The position numbers were made by a program, and so were the translations under genes. Under the pieces are notes generated by a model. The model did not search any database. It was not told the DNA's origin and was given only the letters and a program-made list of their open reading frames with translations. A stretch of 64,000 nucleotides of DNA, taken from positions 219,365 to 283,364 of the forward strand of contig CAWDKL010000070.1 in assembly GCA_963802745.1 (NCBI GenBank), in the 5' to 3' direction. Of this stretch, positions 17,447 to 26,073 are shown piece by piece; the stretch's first letter is position 1, and each line of letters opens with the position of its first letter. This DNA comes from JAJPKK01 sp963802745 (lineage in GTDB: Bacteria > Pseudomonadota > Alphaproteobacteria > Rhizobiales > Xanthobacteraceae).

Positions 17447-18481
17447 TCACCGGCGGATCAGGCCGACGATATCCTTGACGGATTTCATGGTTTCGGCGGC
17501 GATCGCCTGCGCCCGCACGCTGCCGTCGGCCAGCACCGCATCGATATAGGCCATGTCGGCGACCAGGCGCTTCATCTCGGCGCCGATCGGCCCGAGTTTC
17601 GCAACCGCGAGGTCGGCCAGCGCCGGTTTGAACGTGGACCATTGCGCGCCGCCATACTGGCTGAGCACCGCGCTCTTGGTGGTTTCCGCCAGTGCCGCAT
17701 AGATGCCGACGAGATTGTCGGCCTCCGGGCGCGGCTCAAGACCCTTTTCCTCCGACGGCAGCGCATCCGGATCGGTTCTGGCCCGGCGGATCTTTTTCGC
17801 GATAGCATCGGCGTCGTCCGTCAGATTGATGCGCGATTCGTCGGACGGGTCCGATTTCGACATTTTTTTGCTGCCGTCGCGCAGCGACATCACGCGCGTC
17901 GCCGGTCCCTGGATCAGCGGCTCAGGCGCCGGGAAAAAGGCGTTGCCGAACCCGGCTGCCGTGATTTGGGCGGCGAAATCATTGTTGAATTTCTGCGCAA
18001 TGTCGCGGGTGAGTTCGACGTGCTGCTTCTGGTCGTCGCCGACCGGAACATGGGTGGCGCGGTAGACCAGAATATCGGACGCCATCAGGATCGGATAGTC
18101 ATACAGCCCGATCGAGGCGTTCTCGCGGTCCTTGCCGCTCTTCTCCTTGAACTGGGTCATGCGGTTGAGCCAGCCGAGCCGGGCCACGCAATTGAACACC
18201 CAGGCGAGTTCCGCATGCTCGGCCACCTGGCTTTGGTTGAACACGATATGCTGTTTCGGGTCGATCCCGCAGGCGATGTAGGCGGCCGTCACCTCGCGGA
18301 TGTTGCGGCGCAGCTCCGCCGGATCCTGCCAGACCGTAATGGCATGGAGATCGACCACGCAATAGATGCAGGCAAAGCGCTGCTGCAGCGCGACGAACCG
18401 CGCGATCGCCCCAAGATAGTTGCCGAGATGCAGGTTGCCGGTCGGCTGGACCCCGGAAAATACCAACTCCTTGAACGCCAT
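17447..18481 (-). CDS. trpS: tryptophanyl-tRNA synthetase
   Basis: A 344-residue class I aminoacyl-tRNA synthetase that charges tRNA-Trp. The HIGH-equivalent is GNLHLGNYLGA near the N-terminus and the KMSKS loop is KKMSKSDPSDESRINL. In between are TQFKEKSGKDRENASIGLYD and YPILMASDILVYRATHVPVG, both typical of bacterial TrpS. ATG 18481 (MAFKELVFSGVQP) is the family start. It is downstream of murJ with a palindromic element between. Confidence 0.95.
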   Translation of the reverse strand: MAFKELVFSGVQPTGNLHLGNYLGAIARFVALQQRFACIYCVVDLHAITVWQDPAELRRNIREVTAAYIACGIDPKQHIVFNQSQVAEHAELAWVFNCVARLGWLNRMTQFKEKSGKDRENASIGLYDYPILMASDILVYRATHVPVGDDQKQHVELTRDIAQKFNNDFAAQITAAGFGNAFFPAPEPLIQGPATRVMSLRDGSKKMSKSDPSDESRINLTDDADAIAKKIRRARTDPDALPSEEKGLEPRPEADNLVGIYAALAETTKSAVLSQYGGAQWSTFKPALADLAVAKLGPIGAEMKRLVADMAYIDAVLADGSVRAQAIAAETMKSVKDIVGLIRR

Positions 18482-18547
18482 CGCGTGCGGCTCCCTCGCT
18501 TGCACGCGGTGCATGCCATGGCGCGGCGGCGGCACGCAAGAGGCGAT

Positions 18548-18748
18548 GCGCGTCCCCTCTCCCCATGGCGTTCTTCACGCCATGGGGGAGAGAGGTTAGG
18601 GTGAGGGGCAGGAGCGCGTGAGGGTCTTGGGCGCCGTTGCGCTGCCCGCCACCGTGGAAAAAGATAGGTCGTACCGTCTGTGCGAGCACCTGCCCCTCAC
18701 CCCGACCCTCTCCCCATCGTGAAGAACGATGGGGAGAGGGGGCGCGCG
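18548..18748. repeat. composite palindromic element, copy 1 (about 200 bp)
   Basis: Two inverted ends of about 60 bp, each itself a hairpin (CCCTCTCCCCATGGCGTTCT and its mirror near 18700-18740), lead into GGTGAGGGGCAGG and its inverse CCTGCCCCTCACC around a variable centre. The same design recurs at 58091-58283 and 61314-61506, with half a copy at 56968-57050. It fills the trpS-murJ gap; just beyond it (18741-18832) is a stretch resembling 33692-33785. Confidence 0.8.
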
Positions 18749-18828
18749 TCGCTCTGTACGGAGCGATTTCTTCACGAGCTGGTTCGCCTGAGATCACAGC
18801 GTTTGCCGCACTTGTTTTTCGCCGTCGC

Positions 18829-20386
18829 CTAAAAGCGCTTGGCCACAGCCGCCACGAGACCGCGCGCAGAGGCGACGCCGAAGGCCTCGAGGCATAGCAT
18901 ATCCGTGCCGAGCCCCAACGCTACCAGGAGACCGAGCTTGGTCATGCGGGCGACGAGCGTGCCGGGTTCGCCGAGCCATGCCGCAAGGGCCGCGTCGCCG
19001 CCCGCGATTATGCCTCCCATGACGATGGCCGCCAGAACGATCCGCCACAACCGCCGCCGCGCCGTCGCGTCGATTTGCAGCCAGCCGCGGCGCCATAGGA
19101 TGATGCCCAGCAGCGACGCTCCGACCCATCCCGACAGCGCGATCGCGGCCGCGATCCCCACATGGCCGTAATGCGGGAACAGGATCATCGCTCCGGTCCA
19201 GCCATCGCCAAGCCACAGAGCGCCGCCATCATCGGGGTGCGGGTGTCTTCGTGGGCGAACGAAACGGCGCCAAACACTTTTTCGAGCGCGTGGCCGGGCA
19301 GCCCGGCGGACATCGCCGCCAGGGCGGCGGCTACCATGGCGGTGTCGTGCGGCCCAAACGCGCCGCGCTGGAATAGCGCTCCCGCGATATCGGGTGCCAG
19401 CACCGCGAAGGCGATCGCGGACGGCAGCGCCAGGCCGAGCGCGATCTCGATCGCTTGCGCCTGCGCGGCGCCGGCTGCCGTGCGGGTGCGCAGGCTTGCG
19501 GCGATCGCCGGCCCCAGCACCGCCGCGATGGCGATGGAGATGACCCCGAGCGGCAGCTCATAAAGGCGGTTGGCGTAATAGAGCCATGACACTGCCGCCG
19601 GCGACGACGACGCCACCATGGCGCCGGCCATCAGTTTGAGCTGCGGAATGCCGCCCGCCACCACTCCGGGCCCCGCCTTGGCGAAGAACCGCCGCAACTG
19701 CGGCGTCAGGGCGATCGAGAAGCGGCGCGGCCCGGTGTCGCGCCGCAGCCATGCGGCGCCCACGCAGGCAAACTGCACCGCTCCGGCGAGCGCCACCGCG
19801 GCGGAGAGCAGCGCCGCCGCGCCGGGCGTCGCCTGCGCGTCCGCAAGGATCAATGCCAGCACGGCGCAGACCAGGACGGCGTTGAAGACCACGACCCCCG
19901 CCGCCGGCGGCCAGACCCGCCCTTCCGCATTGAGCGCGGAGGCCGCCACCGCGACCGCCCCCGACAACGCGATATAGGGCGCTGACAGGCGCATGAAAAT
20001 CGACCGCGAACCGCAATCGCTCGTCGGCGGGGCCGAAGCCGGGCGCCAGCACATGAATGACCGCAGGCGCAAACAGCGCGGCAAGGATGGCAAGCGCACA
20101 CAGCGCCACCGCCATCGTGCCCAGCACGTCCTCGCCGAAGCGCCGGACCGCGGCGTCTCCGCCTTCATGGCGAATGCGCAAGGCCATTGGCACATAGGCG
20201 GCATTGAGCGCGCCCTCCGCGAGCAGCCGCCGGAACAGGTTCGGCACCTGCAGCGCGGCGAAATACGCATCCGACAGTGCGCCGGCGCCCAGCACCGAAG
20301 CGATACCGGCATCGCGCACATAACCCAAGCAGGCGCGAGATCAGCGTCGCCGTCCCGACGGTCGTGACATCGCGCGCAAGGGACAT
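18829..20386 (-). pseudogene. murJ: lipid II flippase MurJ (MviN), three frameshifts
   Basis: MurJ flips lipid II across the inner membrane for peptidoglycan synthesis. Read with corrections it is about 518 residues, the normal length. It starts MSLARDVTTVGTATLISRLL, changes frame at CCC 20324-20326, continues YVRDAGIASVLGAGALSDAY and PNLFRRLLAEGALNAAYVP. It changes frame again at AAAA 19996-19999 (APYIALSG follows) and a third time near 19198, ending FPHYGHVGIAAAIALSGWVG. Two changes are single extra bases in short runs and one is a missing base. An essential gene broken three times with otherwise perfect protein sequence points to sequence error. Confidence 0.85.
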
Positions 20387-20682
20387 ATTTTGCCTTCCGG
20401 ATCGGACTGGCGGTCTCTACCCGGAACCCACGCCGCCTGTCATCCGGACCGCGGGCAAACGCGCGGCGGCCGCAACGGCCTTAGATATCGCATGGGTACA
20501 GCGGCGCGCGCTGGTCCTGGCCGTACCGGCCGATGCGTCCGGTAGCACTCGATCAATCGGGCCGGCCATTTTTTGCGTCGGCAGTCGGAGAATGGAACGC
20601 TCAACAATTTGGGGACAAATATCGACGCGGCGCGCTGGAGAGCAAAGACTTCCCCGGCGCGCCGGACACGCCGCTCAGGCCC
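20387..20682. other. intergenic region upstream of murJ
   Basis: About 300 bp in which I see no gene and no clear repeat. The glnD gene that often precedes murJ is absent. Confidence 0.4.
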
Positions 20683-20934
20683 TCACGGCGTACACTTGAC
20701 CGGTTCGCAGGCCTTGCCGACATGGCGGTGCCAGCGGACACTACCGCCCCATTCCGGGACCGGACCCTTGCGGCAAACCCGGTTGCACGCGTCAACCGGC
20801 TTGGTCAGACCGGAGGCATCGGCGGCGCTTTTTACGCCCTCTGCGGATACCGTGAGTGGCAATGCTTGCGCCCACCCGGTTACGAAACCAATCGCTATGG
20901 CACCGGCGGCGATGGTCAGCATCTTCAGCTTCAT
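20683..20934 (-). CDS. small exported cysteine-containing protein
   Basis: An 83-residue protein with a signal peptide (MKLKMLTIAAGAIAIGFVTG, cleavage probably after WAQA). The short mature part has four cysteines (CNRVC and KACEPVKC) and a Trp/His-rich stretch (EWGGSVRWHRHVG). Similar small proteins occur in Bradyrhizobium-type genomes without known function. ATG 20934 follows AGGAAGG. A perfect FixK/FNR-type box lies 69 bp upstream, so expression at low oxygen is plausible. Confidence 0.7.
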   Translation of the reverse strand: MKLKMLTIAAGAIAIGFVTGWAQALPLTVSAEGVKSAADASGLTKPVDACNRVCRKGPVPEWGGSVRWHRHVGKACEPVKCTP

Positions 20935-21002
20935 CTGGCGTTCCTTCCTGCTCGTTTGTGGAAAATGCGGGGTTATCGAAACATTGCATCGGCAGGCCGG
21001 CA

Positions 21003-21016
21003 TTGATCCGGATCAA
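21003..21016 (-). promoter_or_regulatory. FixK/FNR-type box
   Basis: TTGATCCGGATCAA is a perfect palindrome matching the TTGAT-N4-ATCAA consensus of Crp/Fnr-family activators. Its centre is about 75 bp upstream of the ATG of the small exported protein at 20934. With the usual -41.5 spacing this leaves a leader of about 34 nt. The next gene on the other strand starts 275 bp away. Confidence 0.6.
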
Positions 21017-21290
21017 GGCCGGTCGCCGATGCCGTCTCGTGCGTCGATGTTTTTTTTCGGAATGGATGCGCCAAGATCTGGCGCATTCGTTCAGCGCCGC
21101 GCCGGCATCGCGGAGGGGCGCCCGGCTTTGCGGTTGTGTCGTCGCATCAATGATTTTAAAGTTGCGTCCGGTCGGTGCCGGGGCGGCAAATTGCGGGATG
21201 CTGCAAGCCGCGTCGTTCCTAAACGGCAATGATCCGAATTGCGTGGCCTGCGCCAAAAGCTACGCCGAAAAACGACGACGGGAGGAATGG

Positions 21291-23387
21291 ATGATCCGCA
21301 ACGCATCGAAGCTTGGCGTGGCCATCGCGAAGCCCGCGGCCTGCCTGACGGCGGTCGGGCTCGTTATGGCGATGACCGCCACCGCGCAGGCGCGCGTCAC
21401 CCGCATCGTGATCGAGAAGAAAGCCTCGCCTGCTTTCGACGGCGCCAGCTTCGGCAATGCCGGCCAATACGAAACGCTCGCCGGCAAGGCTTTTGGCGAA
21501 CTCGATCCCAACGACCGCCGCAACGCCGTCATTCAGGACATCCAGCTGGCACCGCGTAACGCGCGCGGCATGGTGGAATATACCGCCACGTTCCAGATCG
21601 TGAAGCCGGTGGACATGGCGAAATCGAGCCACCTGATGTGGCACGACGTACCGAACCGTGCCGGCCGGCTCACCATCGTGCCGATCGAACGCGCCAATGG
21701 CGACATCGGCCTCTCCAGCGGCTGGCAGGGCGACGCTTCGGGCGCCACCGCTCCGGGGGCGAACAATGACTACGTCGTCGTGCCGGTCGCCAAAAACCCG
21801 GACGGCTCGGCCATCACCGGCCGGGTCATGGCGCGGATCATGAATGCGGCGGGAAAAGACTCCCGGCCGATGATCATGCACAGCAATCCGATGCCCTACC
21901 GGCCGGCGAGCCTCGATACCAAGGACGCGAGCCTCACGACCCACGCCTCGGAGGGCATCGACGGCAGCATCGGGGCGACCGCCGAGATTGCGGCGGGCGA
22001 TTGGGCCTTCGCCAAATGCAGCGCCGAAAACCCGTTCCCCGGCACGCCCGACCCGACCCAAATCTGCGTGAAGAACGGCTTCGATCCGAACCTGCTCTAT
22101 CAGGTGGTGTTCACCGCCAAGGATCCGCTGGTGCTGGGCATCGGCTTTGCCGCCTTCCGCGACGTCGGCTCGTTCTTCCGCAACGCCACGCAAGACGATG
22201 CCGGCACGCCCAATCCGCTCGCCGGCGGGGTGTCGTGGGCGATCAGCCGCGGCGTGTCGCAGTCGGGCAATTTCGTGCGCGGCTTCCTGCATTTCGGCTT
22301 CAACGAGGACGAGGCCGGCCGGCAGGTCTATGACGGCGCCTGGCCGATCATCGCCGGCCGGCGCATTGCGCTGAACTACCGCTTCGCGGTACCGGACGGC
22401 GTGCTGAAGCTTTACGAGGCCGGCAGCGAAGGTCCGCAATGGTGGGCCGACGCCGCCGATCCGGTGCGCGGCTTGCCGCCCGGCGGCATCCTCGACCGCT
22501 GCAGCGCCACCCACACCTGCCCCAAAATCATCGAGCACTTTGGCGCCGCCGAAGTGTGGGGCCTGAAGCTGACGCCGGAGTGGGTCGGCTCGGCCGGCGA
22601 TAAAGACCTGCCGCTGCCCGACAATGTGCGCCGCTATTACATCCCCAGCACGCAGCACGGCGGCGGCCGTGGCGGCTTCAGCACCGCGGCGACGGCGGCG
22701 CCGGCCTGCCCGACCGTCGGCTGGGGCACCGGCGCGTTGCCCGGCAATCCGATGCCGCACACCGAGACGGTGAATGCGATCCGGGCGCATTTCCGCAATT
22801 GGGTCATGAAGGATATCGCCCCGCCGCCGAGCCGCTATCCGACGCTGGCGGCCGGGATGCTGGTGGATGCCACCAGCGAGGCCATGGGCTTCCCGTCGCT
22901 GCCGGGCCTGCCGGAGCACGCGCCGAGCGGACTGATCAATCCCGGCCTCGATTACGATTTCGGCCCCGATTTCAATAATATCGACGGCACCGGCGTACAG
23001 ACCGTGGTCCCGCCGCGCATCAAGCATGTCATCAATCTGAAAGTCCCCCGCGTCGATGCCGACGGCAACGAACTCGGCGGCGTTCCGGTGGTGTTGCGCG
23101 ACGCCCCGTTGGGCACGTATCTCGGCTGGAACATTACCGCGGCGGGCTTCCACAAGGGCCAGATCTGCAACTATGCGGGCGGCATGATCCCGTTCGCCAA
23201 GACCAAGGCCGAGCGGCTCGCCGCCGCGGACCCGCGGCCTTCGCTGGAGGAGCGCTACGGCAACCACGCCGGCTATGTGGCGGCCGTGGACAAGGCGGCC
23301 CGCAATGCGGTGGCGTCCGGCTTCCTGCTGGAGACGGACGCCAAGCGGCTGGTGGCGGCGGCCGACGCGGGCGATGTGCTGAAATAG
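21291..23387 (+). CDS. exported alpha/beta-hydrolase-domain protein
   Basis: A 698-residue protein with a long N-terminal signal region (hydrophobic up to about residue 35, ending ATAQARVTR). It is of the large 'alpha/beta hydrolase domain' family (Abhydrolase_10 type). Recognisable parts are FGNAGQYETLAGKAFGELDP and the nucleophile-like GVSQSGNFVRGFLHFGFNED, with Ser in GVSQSG. Later come TEAMGFPSLPG-like and SLEERYGNHAGYVAAVDKAA. GGAGGA at 21281 precedes ATG 21291. The substrate is unknown; it likely acts in the periplasm. Confidence 0.82.
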   Translation: MIRNASKLGVAIAKPAACLTAVGLVMAMTATAQARVTRIVIEKKASPAFDGASFGNAGQYETLAGKAFGELDPNDRRNAVIQDIQLAPRNARGMVEYTATFQIVKPVDMAKSSHLMWHDVPNRAGRLTIVPIERANGDIGLSSGWQGDASGATAPGANNDYVVVPVAKNPDGSAITGRVMARIMNAAGKDSRPMIMHSNPMPYRPASLDTKDASLTTHASEGIDGSIGATAEIAAGDWAFAKCSAENPFPGTPDPTQICVKNGFDPNLLYQVVFTAKDPLVLGIGFAAFRDVGSFFRNATQDDAGTPNPLAGGVSWAISRGVSQSGNFVRGFLHFGFNEDEAGRQVYDGAWPIIAGRRIALNYRFAVPDGVLKLYEAGSEGPQWWADAADPVRGLPPGGILDRCSATHTCPKIIEHFGAAEVWGLKLTPEWVGSAGDKDLPLPDNVRRYYIPSTQHGGGRGGFSTAATAAPACPTVGWGTGALPGNPMPHTETVNAIRAHFRNWVMKDIAPPPSRYPTLAAGMLVDATSEAMGFPSLPGLPEHAPSGLINPGLDYDFGPDFNNIDGTGVQTVVPPRIKHVINLKVPRVDADGNELGGVPVVLRDAPLGTYLGWNITAAGFHKGQICNYAGGMIPFAKTKAERLAAADPRPSLEERYGNHAGYVAAVDKAARNAVASGFLLETDAKRLVAAADAGDVLK

Positions 23388-23506
23388 CCGAATAGGCGAT
23401 CGGCGGTGGAAGCATGATGTCCCGGAGAGGCCCGCGCGTCGTCGGGTGATGCTATAGATGGCGCAGCGGCGGCGGCGCACCGGCCACGGCCGCCGCGGCA
23501 ATCCGA

Positions 23507-23884
23507 ATGGTGACCATGATCGCGATCACACTGACTCTCGCGTGTTTGATGGGTGCGTGCGGCGTCATCCTTGCCGCCGCGGCTGCTCACGCCGCGCCCG
23601 GCGCCGGGCTCGACAGCGCCGCCTATCTGCTGCTGTTCCACGGACTTGCGGTGCTGGCCGCCGCCGCGCTCATCGGCCAGGGGCTGTTATGGCGGCCGGC
23701 CGCGCTGATCGCGATGGCGGGATTCGTGCTCGGCGGCGCGCTGTTCGCCGGCGACGTATCGATGCGCACCTTCGCGGGCCACCGCCTGTTCCCCATGGCT
23801 GCCCCGACCGGCGGCACGCTGCTGATCGCCAGCTGGCTCGTGCTCGCCGCCGCGGCGCTATTTGTCGCGTTGCGGGCGCGCTGA
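23507..23884 (+). CDS. DUF423-family membrane protein
   Basis: A 125-residue protein with four hydrophobic segments and the DUF423 signature FAGDVSMRTFAGHRLFPMAA, then PTGGTLLIASWLVLA. It is an inner-membrane protein of unknown function. Start choice lies between GTG/ATG codons at 23507 and 23516; both keep the first membrane segment. Confidence 0.85.
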   Translation: MVTMIAITLTLACLMGACGVILAAAAAHAAPGAGLDSAAYLLLFHGLAVLAAAALIGQGLLWRPAALIAMAGFVLGGALFAGDVSMRTFAGHRLFPMAAPTGGTLLIASWLVLAAAALFVALRAR

Positions 23885-23970
23885 GCAAAACCGCGGGTGA
23901 GCGGTCGGGCGCAGGTGGCGCAGGCCCATTGTCCGGGCGGTCTCGGCTGTTCGGCCGCGCCCTGTTGACA

Positions 23971-24684
23971 CTATGGCGTGTGTGGCCGGACCGGCATTTC
24001 CGCCAAATGCCCACGCTTGATCCACACACATGCGCCGCGTTCTCCGGCCTGGACGCGGGAGCGCCGGTGCTTGGGAAGGCGCAACCAGGATTGTTCCGTG
24101 AAGACTTCGTCGCTCTCCGTGAAGCTTCCTCCCAGCACAAGGACTTCCGCGCCCCCGGCTTCGTCGAGAACGATAACGCTGCCCGGCGCCCACCGCTCCA
24201 GCCTTACATCCTCGCTTGCGTCATGGAACAGCGGCATGACCTCGACGCCTGGACATCGTGCGTCGGGGACGAATGCCATCTTGTTGGTATCGATCCGCAC
24301 CTGCGTGCGGTCCGCCAAATCGAACTGCCAGAGCTTGACGAAGATGGTGCAGCCGGGCGCCGACCCTGGCGTGTGGCGCGACCCCGGCGGATTGCGGACA
24401 TAGCTCCCGGCCGGGAAGTCGCCGGACTCGTCCTGAAAGACCCCGTCCAGGACCAGGAACTCTTCGCCGCCGGTGTGCACGTGCGGTGAGAAGTGGCTGT
24501 CGGGCGCGTAGCGCACGATCGTGGTCGCGCGGGCAATTTCATCGCCAAGCCGGTCGAGCATGCGACGCTCGACGCCCGGCATGGGCGAGGGTTGCCAAGG
24601 AATCTTGGCCGCATGCACCGCGATGCGCGCGTCAAAATTCGCATTCAGGTCCATGACCGTTGCCTTAGGTTCAAGCTTGCTCAT
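23971..24684 (-). CDS. ChrR-like cupin-domain protein
   Basis: A 237-residue protein with two cupin-like halves. The first carries metal-ligand residues in HFSPHVHTGGEEFLVLDG and SYVRNPPGSRHTPGSAPGC; the second (GAEVLVLGGSFTESDE) lacks the histidines. It resembles the cupin half of ChrR anti-sigma factors but has no N-terminal zinc-binding anti-sigma domain and no ECF sigma gene beside it. A sensor or enzyme role is therefore open. ATG 24684 follows GGAGAGG. Confidence 0.8.
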   Translation of the reverse strand: MSKLEPKATVMDLNANFDARIAVHAAKIPWQPSPMPGVERRMLDRLGDEIARATTIVRYAPDSHFSPHVHTGGEEFLVLDGVFQDESGDFPAGSYVRNPPGSRHTPGSAPGCTIFVKLWQFDLADRTQVRIDTNKMAFVPDARCPGVEVMPLFHDASEDVRLERWAPGSVIVLDEAGGAEVLVLGGSFTESDEVFTEQSWLRLPKHRRSRVQAGERGACVWIKRGHLAEMPVRPHTP

Positions 24685-24913
24685 ACGATCCTCTCCGGTG
24701 CACCGCAATGGCGGTGCGTTCGGATGGCAACCGGCGAGCGCAGCCGCCGCTCGGAGCGAAGGACCCGTGCACGCCGTCGCCGATGGCCCGGCGTCCTCGC
24801 GAGCAGGAGATCCCGGCTACGGGAAGGAAAGTTTGGGAAGGAAAGATTGGACTGTGACCCGGCCCCGCGGGAAGCTATGCTCGCTTGCAAGCAAATTGGG
24901 GCAGGGAAGCCAC

Positions 24914-25693
24914 ATGAAGAGAACACTATTCACGCCGGTTTTGTTGGGAGCGGCGCTGGCGGCGGGTGCGGCATCTGCGCAGCCGGCGAAGACGCAGGAC
25001 GTGAAGGTCTACGCGGCGGCGGTGGCGAAGACTCCCCTCACCGCCATCGCGGCGGAGTATGAAAACGCCACGGGAAACAAGGTAACCCTGGTTTTCGATA
25101 CCGCCGGCGCCACCGCACAAAAGTTTCGCGCGGACCCCGAAGCAGCCCTGCTGATCACCACCTTGCCGCTGATCCGCAACGCGGAGCGCGCTGGCACGCT
25201 GCGGGATGGCATCACCACGCCGCTGGGCACCACGGTCGCCGGCGTGGCGGTGACGCCAGGATCGAAAAAGCCCGATGTCTCCAGCCCGGAAAAGCTGAAG
25301 GCCGCACTGCTGGCGGCAAAGCGCATTGCGGTTTCCGATCCGGCCCGCGGCGCGACGGTCGGCACGCATTTCATGAAAGTGATCGAAGCGCTCGGCGTCA
25401 AGGACGCGGTGTTGCCGAACATCACCTTCGCCCCCGACGGTGTCGAAACCATGCGCCGCGTGGTCGCCGGCACGGCCGATCTCGGCGTATCGCAATCGAG
25501 CGAGATCGTGCAGGCGAGCCCCAACTCCATGGCGGGGCCATTCCCTGCGGAATTTGCCCTCGCGACGGACTTTTCGCTGTGGCACCGCAACGCGATCGCT
25601 CCGGCGGTCGCAGACTTGGTGGCACGGATGACCGGTCCCGCCGGCCGCGAAAAATTCGCGGCGGATGGAATCCTCCCACCCGCCCTCCGGTGA
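24914..25693 (+). CDS. ModA-like extracellular solute-binding protein
   Basis: A 259-residue exported protein with a signal peptide (FTPVLLGAALAAGAASAQ) and the two-lobed fold of ModA-type binding proteins. The recognisable parts are VKVYAAAVAKTPLTAIAAEY, VTLVFDTAGATAQKFRADP, IAVSDPARGATVGTHFMKV and a C-terminal TGPAGREKFAADGILPP. There are no ModB/ModC transporter genes nearby, so molybdate is only one possible ligand. The window contains two decayed relatives (28280-28414 and 38466-38624). ATG 24914 follows GGGAAG. Confidence 0.85.
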   Translation: MKRTLFTPVLLGAALAAGAASAQPAKTQDVKVYAAAVAKTPLTAIAAEYENATGNKVTLVFDTAGATAQKFRADPEAALLITTLPLIRNAERAGTLRDGITTPLGTTVAGVAVTPGSKKPDVSSPEKLKAALLAAKRIAVSDPARGATVGTHFMKVIEALGVKDAVLPNITFAPDGVETMRRVVAGTADLGVSQSSEIVQASPNSMAGPFPAEFALATDFSLWHRNAIAPAVADLVARMTGPAGREKFAADGILPPALR

Positions 25694-26073
25694 AGGCACG
25701 GGTCGGGAGCGACGATCATGCCGCGCCGTGCCCGATCCGGTCTGACCGCAGGGCGCAACCCCCACCTCGCGGTCATAAAGTTGCGACGAATGGCGCCAAG
25801 CGACAGGTCTGGCAACGACGAATTGGCCTGTCGATCCGCGATGCGGCGCACACATTCTTGTAGCGATCGGAGGAGCAGCGGGCCACCTCCTAGACCGGCC
25901 TCCGGTCGGATCGGAACACCTGGAGTCATGGCCGGGCTTGTCGGGCTTGTTCCGGCCATGCACGTGTTCCTTGCAAAGCCGTCGCAAGCAAGACGTGGAT
26001 GCCCGCGACAAGCGCGGGCATGACGCCGAGAGTGTGATTCGACCTGATCGAAAGCAGGCGAGGAGCAACCGGC
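25694..26073. other. intergenic region with a dispersed palindromic element
   Basis: No gene is supported between the ModA-like gene and the convergent sulfatase gene. The repeat at 25907-26050 occupies its right half. Confidence 0.5.
25907..26050. repeat. dispersed element B, copy 1
   Basis: About 140 bp containing two palindromes (GTCATGGCCGGGCTTGTC and ATGCCCGCGACAAGCGC) joined by GTCGCAAGCAAGACGTGGAT. One end reads CGAGAGTGTGATTCGACC. Inverted copies are at 29656-29790 and 63526-63668. Confidence 0.75.

Noticed and set aside
21219..23501. A long open frame on the minus strand opposite the alpha/beta hydrolase gene
   Set aside because: It is a mirror of a GC-rich gene: rich in Arg, Gly and Ala with no domain, no ribosome site and no conserved motif, whereas the plus-strand protein has a signal peptide and family blocks.
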